This document shows, in pieces, positions 23,987 through 32,093 of a stretch of 32,281 nt of DNA (within the stretch, counting starts at the first letter, position 1; the number at the start of each line of letters is the position of its first letter). Source of the stretch: Bacteroidales bacterium UBA1192 (lineage in GTDB: Bacteria; Bacteroidota; Bacteroidia; Bacteroidales; Bacteroidaceae); assembly GCA_002310175.1 (NCBI GenBank), contig DBYG01000082.1, forward strand, positions 1 through 32,281, read 5' to 3'. The position numbers and the translations under genes are program-made. The notes beneath the pieces are model-generated. The model was not told the origin of the DNA and searched no databases. It worked only from the letters and a program-made list of their open reading frames with translations.

Positions 23987-23994
23987 TATCTTTG
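23987..23994 (+). promoter_or_regulatory. Possible -7 box for the mgtC-like gene
   Basis: TATCTTTG fits TAnnTTTG. A TTG lies 16 bp upstream (23968-23970), a little closer than usual. The mgtC-like ATG is 21 bp downstream. Confidence 0.55.
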
Positions 23995-24015
23995 CTAATT
24001 ATAAGGAAACTGAGC

Positions 24016-24495
24016 ATGCTTACTGAGAATATTGCCATAACAAGAATACTTGTCAGTGCCGTTCTTGGTGCCGTAATCGGAGTGGAACGCTATTTGCACA
24101 AACATCCGGCAGGTGTCAGGACATTCATGCTTATATGCATGGCCTCAACTCTTGCCACCCTGGCTTCAATCTGGATCTGCCAGACCAACCTCAACCTGAT
24201 AAACGGTGATCCCGGGCGTATTGCGGCACAGGTTGTTACGGGTATCGGTTTCATAGGAGCCGGCCTTATCATCAAAAATAAATTTGACGTTTCCGGACTG
24301 ACCACTGCAGCCAGCATTTTCGCCACCAGCATAATAGGAATTGCGGTAGGTGTAGGACTTATCCTGACTTCGGCCATAGTCACGGTCATAGTGACTATCG
24401 TACTTGCATCATCATTCCTTTTCCATGACGGGAACTCAAGGAATGATACTATCAGGAAACTTGAACAGGATGAGAAAAAAAATGAAAGCGATTAA
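24016..24495 (+). CDS. MgtC/SapB-family inner-membrane protein
   Basis: 159 residues from the ATG preceded by AAGGAAA; an in-frame TTG at 23992 overlaps the promoter box and is rejected. Four to five membrane segments. Family motifs: ILVSAVLGAVIGVERYLHKH, PAGVRTFMLICMAS, GRIAAQVVTGIGFIGAGLII, and GLTTAASIFATSIIGIAVGV. This is the short form, lacking the C-terminal ACT-like domain of Salmonella MgtC. The physiological role of short forms is unclear, with magnesium and ATPase links in pathogens. It lies 17 bp upstream of the CE6-GH51 gene, an odd partner for a polysaccharide enzyme. Confidence 0.9.
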   Translation: MLTENIAITRILVSAVLGAVIGVERYLHKHPAGVRTFMLICMASTLATLASIWICQTNLNLINGDPGRIAAQVVTGIGFIGAGLIIKNKFDVSGLTTAASIFATSIIGIAVGVGLILTSAIVTVIVTIVLASSFLFHDGNSRNDTIRKLEQDEKKNESD

Positions 24496-24512
24496 AACAA
24501 ACACATAATCTT

Positions 24513-27500
24513 ATGAAAACCAAACTGTTCATAATTGCAGCAGCCATTATTACGGTCTTGCCGCTGAGGGCCCAGCAACCTGACCCAAATTTCTTTATCT
24601 ATCTCTGTTTCGGACAATCCAATATGGAAGCCGGAGCTACGCCTGCCGAGCAGGACAAGGATTGGAACGATCCGCGCTTCCAGTTTGTGGCAGCTGTGGA
24701 TATGCCCCGTTTTGACCGTAAGATGGGTCAGTGGTACACCGCCACTCCCCCTATCTGCCGTCAGAGCAACAACCTGGGCCCGGTTGATTTCTTCGGGCGC
24801 AAGATGATTGAGGAACTACCGAGCCAATACCGTGTAGGTGTTATAAATGTCTCTGTAGCCGGTGCCAAACTTGAGTTATGGGACAAGGACGCATGTGAGG
24901 ATTATCTGGCTATGGAGGCAGCTGATCCAAGCCGCAGCTGGTTGGTAAATATGGCCAAAGAGTATGACATGAGCCCCTATCAGCGCATAGTGGACATGGC
25001 CCGCATAGCCCAGAAAAGCGGTGTCATCAAGGGTATGCTGGTTCATCAGGGAGAATCAAACCCCGATGATGACCAGTGGTGCGGCCGTCTCAAGAAAATA
25101 CATGATGACCTGTGTCACGACCTTGGCCTGAATCCCGATGAGATACCTATTCTGGCCGGTGAGCTGAAGCAGGCCGAGCAAGGCGGTGTCTGTGCAGCTT
25201 TCAACCAGGTGGTCCTGGCCAATCTTCCCAAAACGATGAAGAACGGTTACGTAATATCATCATTAGGCTGCGAGAGTACCGGTGACCAGTTTCATTTCAG
25301 TACAGAGGGAATGCGCCTGATGGGCTACCGCATGGCCGAGAAAATGCTCCAGCTTCAGGGGTTCAAGCCCGTACAGGAGCGTTCCGTAACCCTGAATCTC
25401 AAGAAGAAGGACTTAGGCATAGAAATAAGCCCCACTCTGGCCGGTATATTCTTTGAGGACATAAACCAGTCACTTGACGGCGGTATCTGCGCCCAGCTCA
25501 TTCAGAACCACTCGTTTCAGGCCTATAACGTACCCGACGCACCAGGTAACCTGAAAGAGAAGGAATTCTCCTATTCCGATACAGTGTTCTTCGGATGGAC
25601 GGTAATAAAGAAGGAAGGCGCTGCAGGTCAGGTTCATGCCGTAGCTGACAAGCCTCTGGTAAAGAACCTGAAACGCTATTATGACTATGATCCCGATGAC
25701 AGGTATGACGATGAACTGCGCTATGCCCAGTACAGCGTACGTTTTGACATTCAGGATGCCGGTCAGGGAATGGGAATAGCTGCCAACGGATACGGGACTG
25801 CCCCCTACGGCAGCGAGCGTCAGGGCAACTACTACTCCAACAATACACAAAAGGCATCTATCCCCGCACAACAGGGAGTAAGCTATGACCTGACACTCTA
25901 TCTGGCTGGACAGTCCTATCCTGGTACCATTACAGTGCAGCTGGAGGATGCAAACGGCCAGCCCAACTCAAACGCCATCACTATCTCCCGCCCGGGCAAT
26001 GACTGGAAGAAATACACCGGTCAGCTCAAGGCGGAACGTTCAGTTGACAGCCGTCTGAGCATCATTGCCGATAAGCCAGGAACATTCTGGCTGGACTACG
26101 TAACCCTGCTGCCGGAAGCGTCACAGCTATGGCAGAACGGCAAGTACGGTCCCTTCCGCAAGGACCTGATGCAGGCTCTTGCTGACCTTCACCCCACCTT
26201 CATGCGCTTCCCCGGCGGATGCGCCAGTGAGGGTACCAATTACTTCGGTCAGCCCTTCTGGAAGAACTCAGTGGGTCCTGAAGAGGAGAGAATAGGCTTC
26301 CGCAACCACTGGGGATATTGGACTTCTCAGTATGTGGGCTTCTACGAGTATCTGCTTATGGCCGAATCACTAGGTGCCACTCCTCTGCCAGTCCTCAACA
26401 ACGGCGTAACCTGCCAATTTGCAGGACATCAGTACATTGCTCCACTTGAAACCGAGGCTGACCGCAAACGTTTCCATGATATTTTCGTGAATGACGCCCT
26501 TGACTTCATAGAGTTCTGCAACGGCAGTTCAAGTACCAGATGGGGAAAACTGCGTGCCGACATGGGACACCCTGAACCCTTTAACCTTAAGTACCTGGGA
26601 ATAGGCAATGAAAACAAGGGACCGGAATTTTGGGAGCGTTTTGACATTATCTACAAAGAAGTGCAGGCCAAATATCCGGACATCATCGTCGTATCTACTG
26701 CAGGTTCGGCAGCCGACGGTCCTGAGTTCAACGCCAACATGCATGAGATTGACACCAAGTATCAGAACACCGTTGTTGATGAGCATTACTACCGCAACAA
26801 CCAGTGGTTCTATACCAACGGTGACCGCTATCATTCCGACAAGGTACGCGGAGCCGATGGCCTCACGTATGACCGCAAGCGCCCTACCCGTGTGTTCGTG
26901 GGTGAGTTCGCCAACAACAGCAGCAACAACGACTTTGCATCAGCAATGGCAGAGGCCGCCTACTGGACCAGCCTGGAACGTAATTCCGACATGGTAGTAA
27001 TGGCAGCCTACGCGCCGCTCTTCTGCAAGAAAGGTTTCAACAAGTGGAACTCCAACCTGATCTGGTTCGATAACCGCGGTATGTGGCGAACCACCAACTA
27101 CTATTATCAGAAACTCTTCAGCGAGGCAGGTAACCGCGCTTTCCCGATGACCGATGTCATGAACGGCACCGAGGTTGACAAGAGCATCTACACATCTCCC
27201 ACGATAGACACGGAGACCGGTGAGATCTACATCAAGTTCGTGAACTCTGAGGCCGTTGACAAGGAACTGACCATAGACATGGGTAAAGGACAGAAGAAGA
27301 AAACTTATACTGCTACTATGGATTTCATCTCATCGCATGACACCAAGGTGAAAAATCAAGGTGACCAGAACACTTTTGCCGGTGCAGAGCCCGCTCAGCC
27401 CACAGCAAATCAGGGAGGCCGTCCGGGTGGATTCGGTGGTTTCGGTGGACGAGGTCGCAACTCTGTGAGCTACAATGAGGCAGTAGTTCCTCATACCAAG

Positions 27501-27584
27501 GAACTTGGCAATATCAGGAAGCAATTCACCATGACTATACCTGAAAATTCAGTTGGCATTATCAAACTGACTCCAGCCAAATAA
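24513..27584 (+). CDS. Two-domain enzyme: CE6-type acetylesterase fused to GH51 alpha-L-arabinofuranosidase
   Basis: 1023 residues, signal peptide MKTKLFIIAAAIITVLPLRA-QQ. Residues about 25-285 are a SGNH-type sialate-O-acetylesterase/CE6 domain: FGQSNMEAG with nucleophile Ser36, VHQGESNPDD, and the Asp/His pair in DQFHFSTEG. From about 290 begins a GH51 protein: PTLAGIFFEDINQSLDGGI, an inserted carbohydrate-binding-like domain (about 375-545), FMRFPGGCASEG, YLGIGNENKGPEFW with acid/base Glu700, DEHYY, and VFVGEFANN with nucleophile Glu798. The C-terminal beta domain contains a Gly-Phe insert near 959-982. Together it should deacetylate and de-arabinosylate decorated xylan. Both active sites look intact. 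Confidence 0.92.
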   Translation: MKTKLFIIAAAIITVLPLRAQQPDPNFFIYLCFGQSNMEAGATPAEQDKDWNDPRFQFVAAVDMPRFDRKMGQWYTATPPICRQSNNLGPVDFFGRKMIEELPSQYRVGVINVSVAGAKLELWDKDACEDYLAMEAADPSRSWLVNMAKEYDMSPYQRIVDMARIAQKSGVIKGMLVHQGESNPDDDQWCGRLKKIHDDLCHDLGLNPDEIPILAGELKQAEQGGVCAAFNQVVLANLPKTMKNGYVISSLGCESTGDQFHFSTEGMRLMGYRMAEKMLQLQGFKPVQERSVTLNLKKKDLGIEISPTLAGIFFEDINQSLDGGICAQLIQNHSFQAYNVPDAPGNLKEKEFSYSDTVFFGWTVIKKEGAAGQVHAVADKPLVKNLKRYYDYDPDDRYDDELRYAQYSVRFDIQDAGQGMGIAANGYGTAPYGSERQGNYYSNNTQKASIPAQQGVSYDLTLYLAGQSYPGTITVQLEDANGQPNSNAITISRPGNDWKKYTGQLKAERSVDSRLSIIADKPGTFWLDYVTLLPEASQLWQNGKYGPFRKDLMQALADLHPTFMRFPGGCASEGTNYFGQPFWKNSVGPEEERIGFRNHWGYWTSQYVGFYEYLLMAESLGATPLPVLNNGVTCQFAGHQYIAPLETEADRKRFHDIFVNDALDFIEFCNGSSSTRWGKLRADMGHPEPFNLKYLGIGNENKGPEFWERFDIIYKEVQAKYPDIIVVSTAGSAADGPEFNANMHEIDTKYQNTVVDEHYYRNNQWFYTNGDRYHSDKVRGADGLTYDRKRPTRVFVGEFANNSSNNDFASAMAEAAYWTSLERNSDMVVMAAYAPLFCKKGFNKWNSNLIWFDNRGMWRTTNYYYQKLFSEAGNRAFPMTDVMNGTEVDKSIYTSPTIDTETGEIYIKFVNSEAVDKELTIDMGKGQKKKTYTATMDFISSHDTKVKNQGDQNTFAGAEPAQPTANQGGRPGGFGGFGGRGRNSVSYNEAVVPHTKELGNIRKQFTMTIPENSVGIIKLTPAK
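27387..27458 (+). repeat. GGRPGGFGGFGGRGR segment in the GH51 C-terminal domain
   Basis: Encodes EPAQPTANQGG followed by RPGGFGGFGGRGR. The DNA core GGATTCGGTGGTTTCGGTGG nearly matches the GH10 insert (GGTTTCGGTGGTTTCGGTGG). Confidence 0.85.
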
Positions 27585-27598
27585 TACATCAGTCCATG

Positions 27599-27637
27599 AA
27601 AAAGGAGTATTGACCAAGGGCCAATACTCCTTTTTTT
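27599..27637. terminator. Bidirectional intrinsic terminator
   Basis: AAAAAGGAGTATTG and CCAATACTCCTTTTTTT form a stem with T runs in both directions, serving the CE6-GH51 gene and the convergent esterase gene ending at 27649. Confidence 0.9.
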
Positions 27638-27648
27638 ATCATATGTTC

Positions 27649-28446
27649 TCAATTCAGAGGGAAACGACGCTTAAGTTCCTCGGCAAACCAATGCTTCCAC
27701 CATTCACGGTCATGACCACCGTCATATGACCAATCTTTGACGTATCCTCCGCGCTTTCGTATGGATTTGATGAGGGAAGGGAAATAATCTTCCATACCTA
27801 CCTCTTCCTTGATTCCCCAACATATCCGGTACTCTGTCTGTTCTCCAAGCATCCCGTATCCGTCCATATCTGAAAAGACAGGTGAGAAGCACCAGTATTC
27901 ACTTATAAGTTCCGGATGCCTCATACTAAGAGTCAACCCGAAATCAGCACTGTTAGAAGTTCCATAGAACACACGGTCATCCCTCCCTGAGCTTACATTG
28001 CACATCTTTTCAATATAAGGTATGAAGGAGTTGATGAAATAATCCATGTGGGAATCAAAAAGGGCCTTCAGCACCGGATCCTTTCTGGAAAGGGCATCAA
28101 TATACTCTGCATTGCGGTAAGCTACCGTGAAGCCAGGAATCTGTTTCTTGTTTTCATAAGAGCATGCTATCACCACAGGCCTTATTGCACCGGTCATAAT
28201 GAGAGAATCAACCATAATGCGGTAACTGTTATCCTTAAACATAAGTCCGTCAGCCATATAAATTACGGGATATTCCTGCTTGGAATCATAGCCCAAAGGA
28301 AGATACAACCCACCCTTTCTAGTACCACCTTCCTTATCCTTGATTTCAAGTTCCTCAAAAACCGATTCAGTGAGAACATTATTACATGATAAAAAAAAGG
28401 AGGAAACCATTAAAAAAAGTACAGCAAGAGAGAAAAATCTTTTCAT
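27649..28446 (-). CDS. Alpha/beta-hydrolase esterase lipoprotein (enterochelin-esterase-like fold)
   Basis: 265 residues with lipobox FFLSCNN. Matches the putative-esterase (esterase D / ferric enterochelin esterase) family: GGLYLPLGYDSKQEYPVIYM, GAIRPVVIACSYEN, and the nucleophile elbow FYGTSNSADFGLTLS. The usual GxSxG reads GTSNS, so the last glycine is Ser. The catalytic His is in SYDGGHDREWWKHW. In plant-glycan loci such proteins often remove feruloyl or acetyl groups; that substrate is an inference from context. It is transcribed divergently from the outer-membrane barrel gene. Confidence 0.82.
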   Translation of the reverse strand: MKRFFSLAVLFLMVSSFFLSCNNVLTESVFEELEIKDKEGGTRKGGLYLPLGYDSKQEYPVIYMADGLMFKDNSYRIMVDSLIMTGAIRPVVIACSYENKKQIPGFTVAYRNAEYIDALSRKDPVLKALFDSHMDYFINSFIPYIEKMCNVSSGRDDRVFYGTSNSADFGLTLSMRHPELISEYWCFSPVFSDMDGYGMLGEQTEYRICWGIKEEVGMEDYFPSLIKSIRKRGGYVKDWSYDGGHDREWWKHWFAEELKRRFPLN

Positions 28447-28478
28447 AATCAGTTTTTGTTAACACTTGACAACACCTG

Positions 28479-28486
28479 CAAAGATA
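28479..28486 (-). promoter_or_regulatory. Possible -7 box of the esterase gene
   Basis: Minus-strand TATCTTTG, 33 bp before the esterase ATG, fits TAnnTTTG; no clear -33 element. Confidence 0.5.
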
Positions 28487-28604
28487 TTAAAAAAACATGC
28501 TTGAAATTAAACCATGAGGCCACGTTTGAATCAAAAATGCAACAAAAATGAAAATTCACATTTTTTACATTTAACAAAAACGGAATGCTTATATAGTAAA
28601 GTTG

Positions 28605-28612
28605 TATTTTTG
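28605..28612 (+). promoter_or_regulatory. Possible -7 box of the outer-membrane barrel gene
   Basis: TATTTTTG, 42 bp before the ATG, fits TAnnTTTG; no TTG at the expected distance upstream. Confidence 0.5.
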
Positions 28613-28653
28613 CAAACCAAAACGAATCGAAATTCAACAAATATAAACAACAA

Positions 28654-31600
28654 ATGAAACGAATCTCCACTTTGATTGCTGTTCTGATTGCATCAGTCTC
28701 ATCTCTGATGGCCCAGAACCTCGAGATTAAAGGCACTGTCTATGATTTTGACAGTGCCGAACCATTGTATCCTGCCAACATACAGGTATTTTCAATTGCC
28801 GGAACTGACACAGTCTATGTGAACGGTGCCGCCACTGAGGAGGACGGTTCCTTCCGTCTGGGCGGTCTGAAAGCCGGTAATTATCTGGCACGTGCCACAT
28901 TCATCGGTTACAACGACACGGACAAGAACTTCACCCTCCGTTCAGGCACCACCACAACTGACCTTGGAAAGATTACCATGAGGTCAGACGGTATCACCCT
29001 TCAGGCAGTGGCTATCAATGCTGTAGCCGCTAAGGTCCAGATGGTCAATGATACAGTAATGTTCAACAGTTCGGCAATCAAACTGCCTGAGGGTTCATCG
29101 GTTGAGGACCTCATCCGCAAGCTCCCGGGCGTACAGATAACAAGCGACGGAGATATCACCGTGAACGGTAAATCCGTATCCAAGATTCTCGTGAACGGCA
29201 AGGAATTCTTCAATGATGACAAGTCCGTAGCTCTGACACAGCTCACTGCCGATATGATCGAGAAGGTGAAGGCTTACGACAAGCAGAGTGACCTGGCCCG
29301 CCAGACCGGTATCGATGACGGTGAGGAAGAGACAGTCCTTGACCTCCAGGTACAGAAAGGTATGGCCAAGGGTTGGTTCGGAAACATCAGCGTTGGCGGC
29401 GGTGCTCCCCTTGAAAAGGAGGGCTTTGATGTAGCCGCTCTCTATCAGGTCAATGCTTCGCTCAACCGTTTCGATGAGGACAAGCAGTTCACCGTCATGG
29501 GTTCAGCCAGCCAGTCATCCGGAGGTATGGGTAGAGGCGGCATGGGTATGATGAGAATGGGCGGCGGCATCGGCGGCGGCGGCTTCGGCGGCATGGGCGG
29601 CGGCATGATGGGCGGCGGAGGCGGCGGTGTGAGCACCAGCTATTCCGGTGGTGCCAACTTCGCCATGAATCTGGGCCGCGAAGTGTCGCAGGACAACTAT
29701 CAGTATGAAGTAGGTGGTAGCATCAACTGGAGCCACAGCGACAATGAATCAAGCTCAAAGTCATCAGGCGAGAACTGGTATGCTACGAACTCAAATGCTC
29801 CCGGTGCTGTGGATCATACATGGAACAACAGAATCAGTGAGAACGGCAGCGGCAGCAACAGTTTGAGCGGCCAGATGCGTATTGAGTGGAATAAGGACAA
29901 CTACACAAGCCTGCTTTTCCAGCCTCAGTTCTCATACAGCAAATCCGACAGCTGGAGCGCCAGTCAGTCAAGGACTTTCAAGGATGATCCTTACAAGTTC
30001 ACAAATAATCCTCTTGCCGGCAATTATGCTAATTATAAGCTTGATACTGCAACAATAAAGGCTTCTATCTATCCCTCAAAAGCTGAAATACCTTCCAAAT
30101 ATGGAGATTTCATAGCTTCGATAAATATTGATCCTAATTCGATTGACCCCGAAGGCGATTTGATAGACTCTCTTACCACGATGTATCTTGAGTCAATCTG
30201 GAATATTCAGAACAGCAAGAACAAGAGTTTAAGTACTAGCAAGTCTGCAAGTGGCAACATACAGTTTGTTAGACGTTTTGGTAACCGTGGACGTAACGTT
30301 TCAGTCCGTGGCACATACAATGTGAGCAATTCTAACAGCGAGCAGTTCTCACGCAGCGATCAGATGTCTCACAACTATGTCATGATGACCAAGTCATATG
30401 AGAGACATGATACACTGCTCAACCGTTACAATGACAACCCGAGCAACAGACAGACTTATAGCATCCAGACGACATATTCTGAGCCTATCGCAACCGGAAC
30501 ATATCTGCAGTTCAGTTATCAGTTCCAATACAGCGCACAGAACAGTGACCGTGCTACATATAACATGGCTGATGCTCTTAGTGAAACATGGGGTAATCCT
30601 GACTGGATTTATGAGGACAACCAGATGTCACGTGATCCAAAGTTGAGCACCAACCAATACTATTACAACTATGACCAGACCATCCAGTTGCAGTTCCGTA
30701 AGAATGCTACTGACCAATCATATAACTTCACTGTAGGTCTCTCTATCTTACCACAGCACTCAAAGATGAACTATACTGGTATGGGCTTGGTGAATGAGCC
30801 TCTTCAGCGTACAGTGTTTAACTGGACTCCTACTGTACAATTCCGCTATAGGGTAACTCGTCAGGAGCAGGTAAACATCCGTTACAACGGCCGCACAAGC
30901 CAGCCTCAGATGTCACAGTTGCTTGACATTCGCGATGATACAGACCCGTTCCGCGTATCAAGCGGTAACCCCGGCCTGAAGCCTACTTTCAACAACCAGT
31001 TGAGCTTAGGTTATCAGAAGTACAATCCTGTTACAATGGGTAGCTTCAACATCAACACAAGTGCCAGCAACACCCTGCGTCAGATCCAGAACAAGACCAA
31101 TCTTCTTGAGAACGGCGGTACCGAGAGCAGACCTGAGAATATGGATGGTTTCTGGGCTAACTGGAACTCCAGTGCAAGTGTAATGTACAACTACACATTC
31201 CCTGATGACCGTTATTCTATCACATCCAACACATCAGGAAACTTCAGCCATCAGGAAAGCTGGGCACAGATAATGGGTGGTGATGCACAACTCCGTAAGA
31301 CCAACACTACAGGTGCCAACGAGAACCTGAGCGCTGAGTATCGCGATGACTATCTGACTCTTTCATTGGATGGATCGTTACGCTACAGTCACTCGACCAA
31401 TGACCTGCAACCTGAGCGCAACATGGATACTTATGACTTCAGTTATGGTACCAGCCTTATGGCTTTCATACCCTGGAGGAACATGCGTCTAGGTTCTGAT
31501 CTGAACATGAACAGCCGTCGCGGTTATGATGAAGGTATGAATACAAATGAACTCATCTGGAACGCTTCGTTGTCATTCTCTTTCCTCAAAGGAAACAAGG

Positions 31601-31896
31601 CAAGCCTGCAGCTCGCTGCATACGATATCCTGCATCAGCGCAGTACAGTCAACCGTTCTATGAGTGCAACATCACGTACTGATACTGAAAGCAAGAACAT
31701 CACCAGCTACTTCATGGCAACACTCACCTACCGTCTGTCAGTATTCGGTGACCGTAACGCTCGTCAGAGCATGCGTGGCCGTGGCATGGGCGGCTTCGGA
31801 GGCGGCATGGGCGGCTTCGGAGGTGGCATGGGCGGCTTCGGTGGAGGCGGCATGGGCGGCTTCGGAGGAGGCGGCTTCGGAGGAGGCATGTTCTAA
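28654..31896 (+). CDS. Outer-membrane beta-barrel protein (TonB-receptor-like, OMP_b-brl_3 type) with Gly-rich loop and tail
   Basis: 1080 residues, signal peptide MKRISTLIAVLIASVSSLMA-QN. Residues about 23-110 are a carboxypeptidase-regulatory-like domain (IKGTVYDFDSAEPLYPANIQ, ATFIGYNDTDKNF). A plug-like region follows (NDTVMFNSSAIKLPEGSSVE, RKLPGVQITSDGDITVNGKS, ILVNGKEFFNDD), then a long barrel of aromatic-rich strands. No SusD partner is adjacent. Two features are odd. A Gly/Met/Phe run (about 289-328) falls in an early extracellular or periplasmic loop, and a tandem GMGGFGG tail (about 1040-1080) extends past the apparent last strand (ATLTYRLSVFG). The protein still ends in Phe. It is monocistronic by the terminator that follows. 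The substrate is unknown. Confidence 0.88.
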   Translation: MKRISTLIAVLIASVSSLMAQNLEIKGTVYDFDSAEPLYPANIQVFSIAGTDTVYVNGAATEEDGSFRLGGLKAGNYLARATFIGYNDTDKNFTLRSGTTTTDLGKITMRSDGITLQAVAINAVAAKVQMVNDTVMFNSSAIKLPEGSSVEDLIRKLPGVQITSDGDITVNGKSVSKILVNGKEFFNDDKSVALTQLTADMIEKVKAYDKQSDLARQTGIDDGEEETVLDLQVQKGMAKGWFGNISVGGGAPLEKEGFDVAALYQVNASLNRFDEDKQFTVMGSASQSSGGMGRGGMGMMRMGGGIGGGGFGGMGGGMMGGGGGGVSTSYSGGANFAMNLGREVSQDNYQYEVGGSINWSHSDNESSSKSSGENWYATNSNAPGAVDHTWNNRISENGSGSNSLSGQMRIEWNKDNYTSLLFQPQFSYSKSDSWSASQSRTFKDDPYKFTNNPLAGNYANYKLDTATIKASIYPSKAEIPSKYGDFIASINIDPNSIDPEGDLIDSLTTMYLESIWNIQNSKNKSLSTSKSASGNIQFVRRFGNRGRNVSVRGTYNVSNSNSEQFSRSDQMSHNYVMMTKSYERHDTLLNRYNDNPSNRQTYSIQTTYSEPIATGTYLQFSYQFQYSAQNSDRATYNMADALSETWGNPDWIYEDNQMSRDPKLSTNQYYYNYDQTIQLQFRKNATDQSYNFTVGLSILPQHSKMNYTGMGLVNEPLQRTVFNWTPTVQFRYRVTRQEQVNIRYNGRTSQPQMSQLLDIRDDTDPFRVSSGNPGLKPTFNNQLSLGYQKYNPVTMGSFNINTSASNTLRQIQNKTNLLENGGTESRPENMDGFWANWNSSASVMYNYTFPDDRYSITSNTSGNFSHQESWAQIMGGDAQLRKTNTTGANENLSAEYRDDYLTLSLDGSLRYSHSTNDLQPERNMDTYDFSYGTSLMAFIPWRNMRLGSDLNMNSRRGYDEGMNTNELIWNASLSFSFLKGNKASLQLAAYDILHQRSTVNRSMSATSRTDTESKNITSYFMATLTYRLSVFGDRNARQSMRGRGMGGFGGGMGGFGGGMGGFGGGGMGGFGGGGFGGGMF
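29518..29637 (+). repeat. Gly/Met/Phe low-complexity run inside the barrel protein
   Basis: Encodes about 40 residues of SGGMGRGGMGMMRMGGG and GIGGGGFGGMGGGMMGGGG type. The opposite strand gives a spurious proline-rich frame. Confidence 0.9.
31772..31893 (+). repeat. Tandem GMGGFGG repeats at the C-terminus of the barrel protein
   Basis: Four imperfect direct repeats of GGCATGGGCGGCTTCGGAGG (21-24 bp period), then GGCGGCTTCGGAGGAGGC, encode a 40-residue Gly/Met/Phe tail ending GGGMF and the stop. Confidence 0.92.
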
Positions 31897-31927
31897 GCCT
31901 GACAATCCATTTAACCGACCTATATTC

Positions 31928-31962
31928 AAAATCCCGGGTACTGAAGAGTCCCGGGATTTTTT
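31928..31962 (+). terminator. Intrinsic terminator after the barrel gene
   Basis: AAAATCCCGGG and CCCGGGATTTTTT flank an 11-nt loop, 31 bp after the stop. A strong GC core with a T run. Confidence 0.92.
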
Positions 31963-32060
31963 ATACCATATCACGTCACACTACAGCCTCCTGGAACCAT
32001 AGTCCCTGTACATGTTAAAACAAACTGTATCAGGAATTCCTATTTATGGAACTTTTGAAC

Positions 32061-32068
32061 TATATTTG
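32061..32068 (+). promoter_or_regulatory. Possible -7 box of the GH127 gene
   Basis: TATATTTG fits TAnnTTTG, 25 bp before the first ATG. Confidence 0.55.
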
Positions 32069-32093
32069 AAAAAAATTACAACCAAACTGTCTT

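Noticed and set aside
29445..29636. Proline-rich minus-strand frame (PPPPPPIMPPPMPPK)
   Set aside because: Reverse complement of the Gly-rich run in the barrel gene; no promoter, signal or conserved content of its own.
31772..31893. Possible CRISPR-like or VNTR array
   Set aside because: Repeats are in frame, 21-24 bp apart with no unique spacers; they encode a protein tail.
31738..31974. Ala/Ser/His-rich minus-strand frame over the end of the barrel gene
   Set aside because: Shadow of the GMGGFGG tandem repeats and crosses the barrel terminator.
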